The notes beneath the pieces are model-generated. The model ran no database searches, was not told the DNA's origin, and saw only the letters and a program-made list of their open reading frames with translations. From Granulicella rosea (lineage in GTDB: Bacteria > Acidobacteriota > Terriglobia > Terriglobales > Acidobacteriaceae): a DNA stretch of 64,000 bases. This document shows, piece by piece, positions 16,934 through 26,372 of the stretch; position 1 is the first letter of the stretch, and each line of letters begins with the position of its first letter. The stretch spans positions 1,302,001-1,366,000 of the forward strand of contig NZ_FZOU01000001.1 in assembly GCF_900188085.1 (NCBI RefSeq), written 5' to 3'. The position numbers were made by a program, and so were the translations under genes.

Positions 16934-18845
16934 CGTAGCGCCGATGGGCGATCTTGTAATAAGGCGAGAGCCTGACCGAGCTGGCTGAACCCGTCGCCGG
17001 AAGGTGGAAGCTCAGCGGTTCGTCCGCCGGCGTCGCCTGCCGGAGCAGAGCGGCAGGATCGCCTTTCAAGACTGGCGCCGCATATGGTTCCTTCAGGACC
17101 TCACCGTAAAGCCGTTCGTTGACGTTCAGGTCCGCTCCGGGCGCGATGCCTTCGCTACCCAGATCGCCCGCCAGCACGATCGGCCCGTAGACGAACGCGA
17201 CGATCTGCGGGCTGCCCGGCAGCGGCACGGCCTTCAACTCCATCGGCAGGTCGACCTCGAGGACGTCGCCATCTCGCCAAACCCTCTTCAGCTCCATGTA
17301 GGAGCTGGGCAGCTTCGATTCGACCGCGACCTTGCCGTTGATCCGCACCGTCGCGGTCCGGCACCAATACGGATGCCGCAACTTCACCGTCAGTTCGATG
17401 GGCTTCGCGGTCTTCCATTGCAGCTTCGTCCCGGCCTGCTCGGGGAACTGCGTCGTCTGCGTCAGCGTGACGCCCCTCGCCCAGGTTACAACGGAAGGGA
17501 TAAAGAGGTTCACATACAGCGCGCCCGGGCCCTTGAAGTAGATCGAGTCGTTGTACTTGGCATGGTTCTCCATGCCCGTTCCGGTGCAGCACCAGAACGA
17601 GTCGACCGGCGTGCAGTAGAGCTTCATATATCCCGGCCGATTGCCCTGATAGTAAGTCACCATGCCGGTGTCGGGGTCTTGCGAGGCGAGAATGTCGTTG
17701 TACAGCGCGCGTTCGTAGAAGTCGGCATAAGCGGCCGTCGGCGCAAGCTGAAACAGCATGCGCGTGAGCTTGAGCATGTTGTAGTCGCAGCAGGTCTCGG
17801 ACGCCTTGGCCGAGAAGACATGCCGCGCGAAGTCGGTAACAGGGAAGAAGTGTTCCACGTCGCCATGGTTCCCGTTGACGAACGAGCGCGTAGTCACCAC
17901 CGTCTGCCAGAAATACGCGGAGGCAACGTAGAGTTCCTTCTGGCCCGTCTGCGAGTAGATGCGGTTGAAGCCGATCACCTTTGGAATCTGTGTGTTGGCA
18001 TGCAGCCCATCCAGCCGGTCGACCTGCCGGGCCAGCGGCTCGAGGATGGCCTGGTGGCAGAAGCGCTTCGCCAGATCGAGATAGCGCACGTCGCCGGTCA
18101 TCTGGTAGAGGTCGGCCATCACCTCGTTCATGCCGCCGTGCTCCTCTCGGAGCATCTTCTGAAACTCCACGTCCGAGAGCGGCTCCGTGGCCGTGACGGC
18201 CCAGTCCGCGTAGCTCACCAGCACCGTCAACGCCATGGGATTGCCGGTGTAAACGCTCGCATCGCGTAGACCTGCATAGACCTTATGCAGCGTGTACCAG
18301 GGAACACCAGAATACTTTTTGCCCGTTAACACCGCATCCATCAGCGAGTTCCCCTCGGGAAACGCGGTCAGGAGCCCTGTCTTGCCGGCGATCTGGCATG
18401 CGCGCAGCTCGGCGACGATATAGTCGCAACGCTGTTTGAATTGCGAGTCGCCCGTCGCGCCGTACATCAGCGCACAGCCCGAGAGGTAGTGGCCGAGCGT
18501 GTGTCCCTGGCAGTGTATGTCGGCCCAAGTCGCCACCGACTCCCAGCCTCCGTAGACCGCAGCCTTCGGCTGAAGGCCCGCGTTGACCCGAAAGGTATGC
18601 AGCATGCGGTCCGAGTCGAGGCTTAGAAGATATCGTTCTCCGCGCTTGCGAGCTTCGAGAAAGGGGCCATCGAGGAGTGTCACATCGCCCAGTTTGAACG
18701 GCTCCACTGCCAGCGGTACGTCCGGCTTCGTCGTAAGCCCCTTTTGATGGAACGCCATAGCCGAAGGGGCCAGCAGCGTTGCGCCGGCCGCTCCACCCAG
18801 CCCCTTCAGCAGATCGCGGCGTGAAAGCTCCTCGTTCCTACCCAT
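16911..18845 (-). CDS. GH127/DUF1680 family beta-L-arabinofuranosidase-like enzyme with Tat signal
   Basis: 644 residues from ATG 18845 (AGGTG upstream). A twin-arginine signal, SRRDLLKGLGGAAGA, opens the protein. The alpha/alpha barrel holds GHTLGHYLSGCALMY, the ETCCDYNMLKL motif and FWCCTGTGMENHAKY. By comparison with Bifidobacterium HypBA1, the Glu and Cys of ETC and the paired Cys of WCC are the zinc ligands, including the Cys nucleophile. It probably removes beta-linked L-arabinofuranose from plant glycans in the periplasm, complementing the pectin enzymes at the left edge. The linkage specificity is inferred. Confidence 0.85.
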   Translation of the reverse strand: MGRNEELSRRDLLKGLGGAAGATLLAPSAMAFHQKGLTTKPDVPLAVEPFKLGDVTLLDGPFLEARKRGERYLLSLDSDRMLHTFRVNAGLQPKAAVYGGWESVATWADIHCQGHTLGHYLSGCALMYGATGDSQFKQRCDYIVAELRACQIAGKTGLLTAFPEGNSLMDAVLTGKKYSGVPWYTLHKVYAGLRDASVYTGNPMALTVLVSYADWAVTATEPLSDVEFQKMLREEHGGMNEVMADLYQMTGDVRYLDLAKRFCHQAILEPLARQVDRLDGLHANTQIPKVIGFNRIYSQTGQKELYVASAYFWQTVVTTRSFVNGNHGDVEHFFPVTDFARHVFSAKASETCCDYNMLKLTRMLFQLAPTAAYADFYERALYNDILASQDPDTGMVTYYQGNRPGYMKLYCTPVDSFWCCTGTGMENHAKYNDSIYFKGPGALYVNLFIPSVVTWARGVTLTQTTQFPEQAGTKLQWKTAKPIELTVKLRHPYWCRTATVRINGKVAVESKLPSSYMELKRVWRDGDVLEVDLPMELKAVPLPGSPQIVAFVYGPIVLAGDLGSEGIAPGADLNVNERLYGEVLKEPYAAPVLKGDPAALLRQATPADEPLSFHLPATGSASSVRLSPYYKIAHRRYVTYWKLA

Positions 18846-19467
18846 GCTTTGCACCTGTCGGTAATCGTTTTCCCAGCGACATCCGGTTTGCGGCTCATGC
18901 TCTTCCGCGGACGCGATCCGCCATCGCATTTCGCTGCTGAGACAGTGTCGCATACGTTCGAGCGTTCCGGCGCGAGGGCTGGTTCACTCCCCCAAAGGCA
19001 GTAGAAAAACGAATTCCAGCCGATAAGACGAGCAGAGGTGTCGTCCGAAATGGAGCAACGCGAATGTCCTGAGTCCCCAAACACAAAATTGGGAAGGACG
19101 GGCAACCCACCTTTGGGGGATGGGTGCCGGCCGTGGAAAACCTCGTACAAAATGTCCGGAAATGAATCAGACCGCAACTCGGCGCGCATTGGAGACGATA
19201 TGTTCAACATGATGAAACTAAAGACCTTGAAGGATGTGATTCAAGCCATCTCCAACGCTGGAAAGCGACACGGCAGTAATCTCGTCCGGTAGCAAGGTAA
19301 CTTTCCGGGGGTTACGTTGGAAGCACCCCCTATACCTCGAAAGATTGAAGCGGTACCACCTTCCGACCGTTGTTAGAAGGCAACACGGAACCTAATCTCT
19401 GTTTAGCCGCTGAGTTCCAAGAGCGACCAGGCATTCCAGAACATAGAACCATACAAGGAGAACCACC
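18846..19467. other. 622-base non-coding stretch between the GH127 gene and flp
   Basis: It holds the GH127 promoter on the minus strand and the flp leader on the plus strand. No recognisable protein gene is present beyond a 30-codon candidate at 19200-19292. A repeat of GTAAC and GTTAC flanks 19299-19315 within the flp leader. No known riboswitch consensus was recognised. Confidence 0.5.
19200..19292 (+). CDS. Candidate 30-residue small protein upstream of flp
   Basis: ATG at 19200 preceded by GGAGACGAT. The product starts MFNMMKLKTLKDVIQAISN and is a short basic amphipathic helix. Its MKLKTLKDVIQ segment loosely resembles the MKNLKQIVNN leader of the Flp pilin that follows, so it may be a vestige of a pilin copy or a leader peptide. 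There is a plausible ribosome site but no other support. Confidence 0.3.
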   Translation: MFNMMKLKTLKDVIQAISNAGKRHGSNLVR

Positions 19468-19650
19468 ATGAAGAACCTCAAGCAGATCGTGAACAATCTC
19501 ATCGTCGACGAGTCCGGCCAGGACCTGATCGAGTACGCTCTCGTTGCCGCCCTCGTCGGTCTCGGCGCCCTCGTCTCCATGCGCTCGCTCGCCAACACCA
19601 TCTCGAACGCCTTCAACACCGTCGGCAACAACCTCACCTCGGGCATCTAG
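19468..19650 (+). CDS. flp: Flp/Fap-type major pilin
   Basis: 60 residues, with AAGGAGAACCACC before the ATG. A short basic leader is followed by the Flp processing site G-QDLIEY: cleavage after Gly, Glu at +5 and Tyr at +6, then a hydrophobic helix (ALVAALVGLGALV) and a short tail. The class IV prepilin is cut by the CpaA/TadV peptidase encoded next and polymerised by the Tad machinery into adhesive pili. It is separated from cpaA by 248 bases containing a large hairpin, so it is probably made in excess over the assembly proteins. Confidence 0.95.
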   Translation: MKNLKQIVNNLIVDESGQDLIEYALVAALVGLGALVSMRSLANTISNAFNTVGNNLTSGI

Positions 19651-19729
19651 TTCCCCTCTGGGCGTCCGGTCGGGCGCTGGTGGGGATCGGTTCTTCCGTT
19701 GAGGGAACTGGTCGTTCTTCAACCAGGCG

Positions 19730-19771
19730 ACTGAGCATCTTGTTTGAATCGCTTCGAACCTGGTGCTCAGT
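19730..19771 (+). promoter_or_regulatory. Long two-stem hairpin between flp and cpaA
   Basis: Outer arms ACTGAGCATC (19730-19739) and GGTGCTCAGT (19762-19771) pair over 10 bp. After a 2x2 internal loop, GTTTGAA (19742-19748) pairs with TTCGAAC (19753-19759) around the tetraloop TCGC. No T tract follows, so it looks less like a terminator than a processing or stabilising element that could raise flp mRNA above the downstream genes. Confidence 0.5.
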
Positions 19772-19898
19772 TACTTACCTCAAAACCTGTTTTGGGCGAC
19801 GGGCCAGAAATCGCCCTTGATTTCCACCGATCAGAGGGGGTAAGCACACCGTGCGAGCCCTCTATTTTTCTTCCCAATCTTCGGCAAGGATCCATCCC

Positions 19899-20438
19899 AT
19901 GCACATCGACAGAGAGTTCGTTTATCCGGCCGCCGCGACTGCATGCGCGCTCATTGGCGCGGCTACCGATATCAAGAGCCGCAGGATTCCGAACATCCTG
20001 ACCGGCCCGTCTCTTCTGGCTGGATTGCTGCTGCATCTCTCGCTCGACGGCTGGCATGGTCTTCTGTCTTCTTTTGGCGCCGCACTCTTCTGTGGCGCGG
20101 TCTTCCTGATCTTTCATCTCGCCGGCGGCATGGGCGCGGGCGACGTCAAGCTGATCGCCGCGGCCGGATGCCTGGCGGGCCTGCCGAACTCCGCTTATCT
20201 GCTGGTGCTGACCGCGATCACCGGAGGCGTCATGGCCGTTGGAATGGCTCTGATGCGCGGCCGGCTGAAGTCGACCCTGTTCAACGTGGCCGCGCTTGCC
20301 ACGCATCACAAAGAGCAGGGACTGACGCCGCATCCTGAGCTAAATGTTTTGAACGCCAGCACGCTGCGCCTGCCGTATGGTCTGGCGATCGCCGCAGGCT
20401 GCTGCGCAACGCTGTATACGCAAGGCCTGGCCCGGTGA
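19899..20438 (+). CDS. cpaA: Prepilin peptidase, CpaA/TadV type
   Basis: 179 residues from ATG 19899 with AAGGA upstream; a GTG at 19851 would add an unlikely polar extension. It is a polytopic membrane aspartyl protease of the A24 family: the first catalytic Asp is in GAATDIKSRRIPN and the second in GGMGAGDVKLIAAAG. It lacks the N-terminal methylase domain of PilD, as is usual for TadV. It should cut the Flp leader after Gly. Confidence 0.92.
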   Translation: MHIDREFVYPAAATACALIGAATDIKSRRIPNILTGPSLLAGLLLHLSLDGWHGLLSSFGAALFCGAVFLIFHLAGGMGAGDVKLIAAAGCLAGLPNSAYLLVLTAITGGVMAVGMALMRGRLKSTLFNVAALATHHKEQGLTPHPELNVLNASTLRLPYGLAIAAGCCATLYTQGLAR

Positions 20439-20442
20439 CCTC

Positions 20443-21303
20443 ATGATTGCACGCCGCCTCATTCTCTCGCTCTTCCTTTCGCTCGTCGGCTCCGCGCTCT
20501 TCACCTTCTGGCTCAGCCAGAAATTCAACAAGGCGCACGTCGTCGAACCGCCGAAGACCCTGGGCTATGTCACCAGCTCCGTGCCGATCCAGGCTGGAGA
20601 GGTGCTGAACCCGGCCAACGTCAAAATTGTGCAATGGCCGATCACCTCTCCGCTTGAAGGCGCCTTTGCCAAGCCCGAGCAGGTCGCCGGACGCACCGTT
20701 CTTTATCCTCTCGCCGCCGGTCAGCCGATTCTCAACACCCAGTTATCCGCCGCCGGATCGGGCATCGGTCTCACGGCCAAGATTCCCGAGGGCATGCGCG
20801 CCATCTCGCTGCGCAGCGACCAGATCGTCGGAGTCGCGGGCTTCCTGCTTCCGGGCACGCATGTGGATGTGCTGGTCACCTTCCATCCGCAGAACTCGCC
20901 GGATGCAATTACGACGACGGTCCTGCAGGACGCGCAGGTTCTCGCCGCGGGACAAAAAATGACGCCCGACGCGGACGCCAAGGCAGCCACCACCGACGTG
21001 GTGACGCTACTGGTGAACCCCGAAGATGCGGAGCGGGTCGTACTCGCAAGCCAGCAGGGCACCGTGCATTTCGTACTGCGTAACGGCTCGGATCATGAGA
21101 AGACCAACGGCGCTCCGGCGCAGGTCTCGTCCTTCGGCGGTTACACGCCGACTCAGGCTCCCAATCTGAAGACCGCTGGCGCCGGTGGCGCGCCTGCTCC
21201 GCTGCTGCTGCGCAAAGGACCCGCGCCCCAGGCCGCGCCCAAGCCCTATACCGTCGTCACCATGTACGGCAACAAGCAAGTTACGGAGACCATTCCACAG
21301 TGA
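20443..21303 (+). CDS. cpaB: Flp pilus assembly protein CpaB/RcpC
   Basis: 286 residues starting 4 bases after cpaA. One N-terminal membrane anchor (RRLILSLFLSLVGSALFTFW) is followed by a SAF domain (SVPIQAGEVLNPANVKIVQWPI) and the RcpC segment (AISLRSDQIVGVAGFLLPGTHVDVL and TVLQDAQVLAAGQ). The Pro/Ala-rich C-terminus ends in TVVTMYGNKQV. CpaB is a periplasmic partner of the secretin. The gene overlaps the secretin start by four bases. Confidence 0.92.
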   Translation: MIARRLILSLFLSLVGSALFTFWLSQKFNKAHVVEPPKTLGYVTSSVPIQAGEVLNPANVKIVQWPITSPLEGAFAKPEQVAGRTVLYPLAAGQPILNTQLSAAGSGIGLTAKIPEGMRAISLRSDQIVGVAGFLLPGTHVDVLVTFHPQNSPDAITTTVLQDAQVLAAGQKMTPDADAKAATTDVVTLLVNPEDAERVVLASQQGTVHFVLRNGSDHEKTNGAPAQVSSFGGYTPTQAPNLKTAGAGGAPAPLLLRKGPAPQAAPKPYTVVTMYGNKQVTETIPQ

Positions 21304-22718
21304 ACGCCCAACGGATACTCTCAACCTCGTACATGGCGCTGATCAGCGTCGGCCTGTTGTCCGCGGCGAACGGCTTCGCGCAGGCAACCAACCATGCCAC
21401 CATCGTCAGCAAGTCCGCCCCGGCTTACTCGGGCGGCAACGCCTCGGGCGACTTCACCAGCTCGCTGCCGGCGCAGCAGGACGTTCACCTGGTCGTCGGC
21501 CGGTCGATCTTCGTCAACACCAAGCATCGGCTCGTCCGGGTCTACATTACGAACCCGTTGATTCTGGACTCCTACACCGCCACGCCGAACCAGGTCGTCG
21601 TTACCGCCAAGGCCACCGGCACGAGCTCCGTCATCGTGTGGGACGAGGCCGGCGAGGTGCAGGCCTTCCTCATCACATCGGACATCGACGTCGCCACCCT
21701 GCGCGAGTCGATGAAGAGCGCTCTGCCGAACGAGAACGTCCAGGTAAACAGCAGCGAAGGCCACATCGTATTGACCGGCACCACGGGCACGGGCAACATC
21801 TCCGACGCCGCCATGAAGCTCGCGGCCAGCTACTCGAAGGATGTCTCGAACGCGATGGTGATCAACTCCTCCACCGTCAAACAGGTGAAGTTGAAGGTGC
21901 GCATCGTCGAAGTCGATCGCTCGAAGCTGAATCAGTTCGCGTTCAACTTCTTCAGCGCCGGCGGCAACAACCTCGCGCAGACCACGACCGGCACGAACCC
22001 CTCCACGGTGAGTGTCACGCAGGGCGGCAGCACGGGCGGCAAAAACGTGCAGATCACCAATCCTCTGAACTTCCTCTTCTACAGCTCGAAGCTGAACGTC
22101 GGCGCGACGCTGCAGGATCTGCAGACCATGAATCTCCTGCAGATTCTAGCCGAGCCGGAGATCGTCACCATGAGCGGCCAGAAGGGCAGCTTCCTCGCCG
22201 GCGGAGAGTTTCCTTTTCCCGTCGTGCAGGGCAGCTCGGCCGGCGCCACATCGATCAGCATTCAATTTCGGCCGTACGGTGTAAAGCTCGACTTCACCCC
22301 GGTCGTTAATATCGATGGGACTGTTGACCTGAAGGTCGCGCCCGAGGTCAGCTCGCTGGACTATACGAACGCCGTATCGATCAACGGCTATACCATCCCC
22401 GCGCTCTCCACGCGGCACGCGGAGACGCAGGTGGTGCTGCGCAGCGGCCAGAGCTTCTGCATCTCCGGCCTGCTCGACAAGCAGACCACCGACAGCATGG
22501 CGCACACCCCCGGTGTATCGAGCATTCCCATCATCGGCGCGCTCTTCAAGTCCAAGTCGCTGAATCACTCGCAGAGCGAGCTCTATGTCATCGTGACCCC
22601 CACGGTCGTCGATCCGCTGACCGACAACCTGATCCCCGAGGACCCGAAGCGCGGCGGCCCGATGCTGGATGTTACTAAGTTCGATAAGGACTTTGGGGAG
22701 CAGAAGAAAAAGAACTAA
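21300..22718 (+). CDS. cpaC: Flp pilus outer-membrane secretin CpaC/RcpA
   Basis: 472 residues from a GTG overlapping the cpaB stop. Signal-peptide-like N-terminus, pilus-type N domain (HLVVGRSIFVNTKHRLVRVYI), BON-like segment (GHIVLTGTTGTGNISDAAMKLA) and the secretin core, with ILAEPEIVTMSGQKGSFLAGGEFPFPV and the conserved C-terminal signature VSSIPIIGALFKSKS...ELYVIVTPTVV. It forms the outer-membrane ring through which the Flp pilus emerges. The C-terminal end is Lys-rich. Confidence 0.94.
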   Translation: MNAQRILSTSYMALISVGLLSAANGFAQATNHATIVSKSAPAYSGGNASGDFTSSLPAQQDVHLVVGRSIFVNTKHRLVRVYITNPLILDSYTATPNQVVVTAKATGTSSVIVWDEAGEVQAFLITSDIDVATLRESMKSALPNENVQVNSSEGHIVLTGTTGTGNISDAAMKLAASYSKDVSNAMVINSSTVKQVKLKVRIVEVDRSKLNQFAFNFFSAGGNNLAQTTTGTNPSTVSVTQGGSTGGKNVQITNPLNFLFYSSKLNVGATLQDLQTMNLLQILAEPEIVTMSGQKGSFLAGGEFPFPVVQGSSAGATSISIQFRPYGVKLDFTPVVNIDGTVDLKVAPEVSSLDYTNAVSINGYTIPALSTRHAETQVVLRSGQSFCISGLLDKQTTDSMAHTPGVSSIPIIGALFKSKSLNHSQSELYVIVTPTVVDPLTDNLIPEDPKRGGPMLDVTKFDKDFGEQKKKN

Positions 22719-22751
22719 GTCGTCCCTCGCAACATAACCAGAAGAGAGCGT

Positions 22752-23990
22752 TTGCAATCTATGAACAACACATCTGGGATTTTCAATGCTGCAGTGATTA
22801 CCGTCTGCCTCGAGCCGGAGATCGCCAATCTCGTGGTCGAGACCGTGGAGCGAATGCCATGGCTTGTCTCTTCCTCGAGCTTCGAGGCCTATGTCTCGGC
22901 CGCGCGCCGGCCTTACATCGGCCTGCAACTGAAGTCCGCCCATGGCTGCATCGCCGTCGTCGACTTCGACCAGAACCCCGAGCAGGCGGTCGAGAGCACC
23001 AAGTACCTGCAGCAGATCTTCGCCAATAAAATCACGATCATCGCGCTTGCCGCAAGCCACGATCCCGAACTGTTGCTGCTTGCCATGCGCGCCGGCTGCA
23101 GCGAGTTCCTGCACAAGCCACTGGACCTCGGCGCGCTCGAAGATGCTTTGCTTCGCCTGCAGCACACTTGGTCGAATCCCGCCGGGCGCATCGCTCCGGT
23201 AGGCTCGATCTTGTCCTTCTTCGGCGCCAAGGGCGGCGTCGGCACGACGACCCTCGCCGTCCACCTGGCCATGTACCTGGTCCAGTGCCATAAGAAGCGC
23301 ACGCTGCTGATCGATAACAATCCCGAGCTGGGCCATGTTTCGGTCTATCTCGGTCTCGATGGGGCAAGGCATCCTTTTCATGAAGTCGTCAAAAATGTAA
23401 GTCGTCTCGACAGCGAGTTACTTCATGGATTTATCGCCAAGCACCCCAGCGGACTCGAGGTTCTATCTTCGCCCGATATCTGCGGCGGCACCAAGAACCT
23501 CAACCCGGACGCGGTTGCGAAGACGCTGGAGTTCCTGCGTAGCGAGTACGACTACGTCATCGTCGACTGCGCCACCATGCTCGACGAGACGAACCTTGCG
23601 GTCATCGATGCGTCCACCCGCGTCTACCTCATCGCAACCCCTGAAATCGGGGCGATTCGCGATCTTTCACGTTACGTCGACAGCCTGATGCAGATCGAAT
23701 ATACGACGGAGAAGATGCACATCGTCGTCAATCGTTTCTCGTCCCGCTATGCCGTCAGCGTCGAACAGATCGAGAAGGCGATTCGCCTGCCGATTGCGAT
23801 CCGCCTGCCGAACTGCTACACCGAGCTCGTGCGTTCGGTCAATCTGGGCGAGCCGATCTCGCCCAAACAAAAGTCCGAGTTCGCTGTCCAATTAGTGAAA
23901 TGGGCTAACACGCTGGTGGGATCGACCAATACGGTCGCCGCGCCTATAAGTAAGAAAGAGAAGAAATCGATGTTAGCGATGTTCTTCTAA
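22752..23990 (+). CDS. cpaE: Pilus localisation ATPase CpaE/TadZ
   Basis: 412 residues from a TTG at 22752 well placed behind GAGAG; an ATG at 22761 is the alternative. An atypical receiver-like domain (about 1-130) precedes a MinD/ParA ATPase domain with the deviant Walker A SFFGAKGGVGTTTLAVHLA, and YVIVDCATMLDETNLAVI as Walker B region. The Walker A ends TTT and retains the signature Lys in KGG. TadZ places the Tad apparatus at its site in the cell. It is followed by cpaF after 44 bases. Confidence 0.93.
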   Translation: MQSMNNTSGIFNAAVITVCLEPEIANLVVETVERMPWLVSSSSFEAYVSAARRPYIGLQLKSAHGCIAVVDFDQNPEQAVESTKYLQQIFANKITIIALAASHDPELLLLAMRAGCSEFLHKPLDLGALEDALLRLQHTWSNPAGRIAPVGSILSFFGAKGGVGTTTLAVHLAMYLVQCHKKRTLLIDNNPELGHVSVYLGLDGARHPFHEVVKNVSRLDSELLHGFIAKHPSGLEVLSSPDICGGTKNLNPDAVAKTLEFLRSEYDYVIVDCATMLDETNLAVIDASTRVYLIATPEIGAIRDLSRYVDSLMQIEYTTEKMHIVVNRFSSRYAVSVEQIEKAIRLPIAIRLPNCYTELVRSVNLGEPISPKQKSEFAVQLVKWANTLVGSTNTVAAPISKKEKKSMLAMFF

Positions 23991-24034
23991 GTTGTCTCTT
24001 GCGGTAAGAACAGAGTAGGGATTCGAGAGTATTT

Positions 24035-25381
24035 ATGTCCGTCATCGTCGAACCCAATCCGAGCAGGACGCAAGACTCGCCACTTCGCACATCGCGCGGC
24101 GTGGCAGAGGTCGTACAGCAGCAAATCAAGTCCGCCGTTCACAAAGAACTGATCAAGCGCCTGGATCTGGATCGCCTGGGCGAGTTCAGCCAGACGCGCA
24201 ACGGCCAGCAGCAGCTTCTCTTGCTGATTCAGCAACTGCTCGGCGAGCAGGGCATTCCGCTCAGCAGCGCGGAGCGCGACAAGCTGGCGCAGGAGGTTGT
24301 CGACGAGGTCTTCGGCCTCGGGCCGCTGGAGCCTCTGCTTAAGGACCCGACCGTCAGCGATATCCTGGTCAATACGCATTCGTCGGTATATGTGGAGCGT
24401 CGCGGAGTACTCGAAAAGACCAACGTCACCTTCAACGACGAGCGTCATCTCATGCACACGATCGAGAAGATCGTCTCCGCGGTAGGACGTCGCGTCGACG
24501 AATCTTCCCCAATGGTCGATGCCCGTCTCGCCGACGGTTCGCGTGTGAACGTGGTGATCCCGCCGCTCGCTGTCGATGGCGCCATTCTTTCCATTCGTAA
24601 GTTCGGCAAGAACTCCCTCTCCGCCGAAGACCTCGTACGCAATCTGATGATGACCCGCGAGATGCTCGAAGTGCTGAAGGGTGCGGTTCGCGCCCGTTTG
24701 AACATCGTCGTCTCGGGCGGCACAGGCTCTGGTAAGACGACGCTGCTCAACATGCTCTCAGGTTTTATCTCGCCCTTCGAGCGTATCGTCACCATCGAAG
24801 ACTCGGCCGAACTGCAGATGAAGCAGGAGCACGTCGTACGGCTTGAGACGCGTCCGCCTAACGTCGAAGGCACTGGCGCCGTCAAGCAGCGCGAGCTTGT
24901 TATCAATGCCCTGCGTATGCGTCCCGACCGCATCGTCCTCGGCGAGGTTCGTGGCGAAGAGACGCTCGACATGTTGCAGGCCATGAACACCGGCCACGAT
25001 GGTTCGATTACGACCATCCACTCGAACACGCCACGCGACGCGCTCGCTCGCCTCGAAACGATGGCCATGATGGGCGAGGTTCGCCTCGCTGAAAAGGCCA
25101 TTCGCGCGCAGATCGCATCGGCGGTTCACCTCATTATTCAGGTCTCGCGTATGGCGGATGGATCGAGACGCATCACGCATATCACTGAACTGACCGGAGC
25201 CTACAGCGAAGTGATCAGCATGTCGGATATCTTCCTCTTCGAGAAGAAGGGCATGAATGCTCAGGGCAAACTCAAGGGTCGATTCTATGCGACCGGCATC
25301 ATGCCGAAGTTCGCAGATAAGCTGGCGGGACTTGGCATTCCACTGCCTGTCAACCTGACCAATCACTCCGTAGACGTATAG
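24035..25381 (+). CDS. cpaF: Tad secretion ATPase CpaF/TadA
   Basis: 448 residues. Secretion-superfamily ATPase with an N-terminal helical domain, [19 protein letters not shown], Walker [16 protein letters not shown], the Asp box region [10 protein letters not shown], Walker [16 protein letters not shown] and the His box [16 protein letters not shown] hexamer on the cytoplasmic face drives Flp pilus polymerisation. The GAG-rich sequence upstream of the ATG gives a weak ribosome site. Confidence 0.95.
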   Translation: MSVIVEPNPSRTQDSPLRTSRGVAEVVQQQIKSAVHKELIKRLDLDRLGEFSQTRNGQQQLLLLIQQLLGEQGIPLSSAERDKLAQEVVDEVFGLGPLEPLLKDPTVSDILVNTHSSVYVERRGVLEKTNVTFNDERHLMHTIEKIVSAVGRRVDESSPMVDARLADGSRVNVVIPPLAVDGAILSIRKFGKNSLSAEDLVRNLMMTREMLEVLKGAVRARLNIVVSGGTGSGKTTLLNMLSGFISPFERIVTIEDSAELQMKQEHVVRLETRPPNVEGTGAVKQRELVINALRMRPDRIVLGEVRGEETLDMLQAMNTGHDGSITTIHSNTPRDALARLETMAMMGEVRLAEKAIRAQIASAVHLIIQVSRMADGSRRITHITELTGAYSEVISMSDIFLFEKKGMNAQGKLKGRFYATGIMPKFADKLAGLGIPLPVNLTNHSVDV

Positions 25382-25393
25382 CCGAGGAACAGC

Positions 25394-26368
25394 ATGGCGA
25401 TTCTCGTTCTCACCTTCTTAGTCACGATGTCGATGATGTTCGCGGGGCTGCTCCTGGCCCTGCGGCCGACTCGTGAACAGAAGGCCATTCAACGCCGCAT
25501 CACGGTCATCAAGCGTACGCATGGTGAGCTCGGCGGGGACAAGGATGAGATCGCCCAGTATCTCAGCGCGCCCGAGACGGGCGCCTTCGGCTGGATCGAA
25601 GCACAGCTTGCGGACTCGCGTATCTCGGAGTCGCTCAAGCTCATGCTTCTGCGGGCCGACAGCACCACTGCGGTCGGCATGGTGATCGTGACGATCGTCG
25701 GCACAGGCGCAGCGGCTGCGGCAATAGCATTCCTTGCGACGGGCATGCCTCTGGTTGCGGCGCCGGTCGCGCTTGTTGGAGCATACATTCCGATTCTGGT
25801 CTTCAAGATTCGCGGTAGCATGCGGCTCAAGGCCTTCAATAATGCTCTGCCGGACGCGATCGAGATGATGTCGCGTTGTCTCCGCGCGGGCCACTCCATG
25901 TCCTCGGCCATTGGCATCATCGCAGACCAGGCCGCCGAGCCGGTGAAGACCGAGTTCGCGGAGGTCTTCAAGAAGCAGAACTTCGGCCTGCCCATGCGTG
26001 ATGCGCTTATGCAGATGCTCGACCGCATTCCATCGCAGGATCTGCGTGTGCTTTTCACGGGCATCCTGGTGCAGAAGGATACGGGCGGCAACCTCGTCGA
26101 TATTCTCGATCGTATCGTCCACGTCATTCGCGAGCGGCAGCGCATCAAGGGCGACATCCAGACACACACTGCGCAGGGCCGTCTCACAGGATGGATTCTC
26201 TGCATGCTGCCGGTGGTCATGCTGGGTCTCATCAACTTCATCAACCCTGGCTACTCGCGGGTTCTGTTCGTCGACCCCACCGGTCAGAAGTTCCTTGGCG
26301 GCGGCGTCTTCCTGCTGTGCGTCGGCGTACTTATCATTCGCAGTATCATCAACGGAATCGAGATATAA
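25394..26368 (+). CDS. tadB: Tad inner-membrane platform protein TadB
   Basis: 324 residues, 12 bases after cpaF. One N-terminal hydrophobic segment, a cytoplasmic part, then two central membrane segments (AAAIAFLATGMPLVAAPVALVGAYIPILVF) and two C-terminal ones. The T2SSF domain shows LPDAIEMMSRCLRAGHSMSSAI and ILVQKDTGGNLVDIL. With TadC it forms the platform on which CpaF acts. TadC follows after only four bases. Confidence 0.93.
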   Translation: MAILVLTFLVTMSMMFAGLLLALRPTREQKAIQRRITVIKRTHGELGGDKDEIAQYLSAPETGAFGWIEAQLADSRISESLKLMLLRADSTTAVGMVIVTIVGTGAAAAAIAFLATGMPLVAAPVALVGAYIPILVFKIRGSMRLKAFNNALPDAIEMMSRCLRAGHSMSSAIGIIADQAAEPVKTEFAEVFKKQNFGLPMRDALMQMLDRIPSQDLRVLFTGILVQKDTGGNLVDILDRIVHVIRERQRIKGDIQTHTAQGRLTGWILCMLPVVMLGLINFINPGYSRVLFVDPTGQKFLGGGVFLLCVGVLIIRSIINGIEI

Positions 26369-26372
26369 CGGC

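Noticed and set aside
19038..19292. An 84-codon plus-strand frame upstream of flp
   Set aside because: The first 54 codons look non-coding and lack a ribosome site; only the last 30 codons from 19200 have one, so the shorter frame is reported at low confidence instead.
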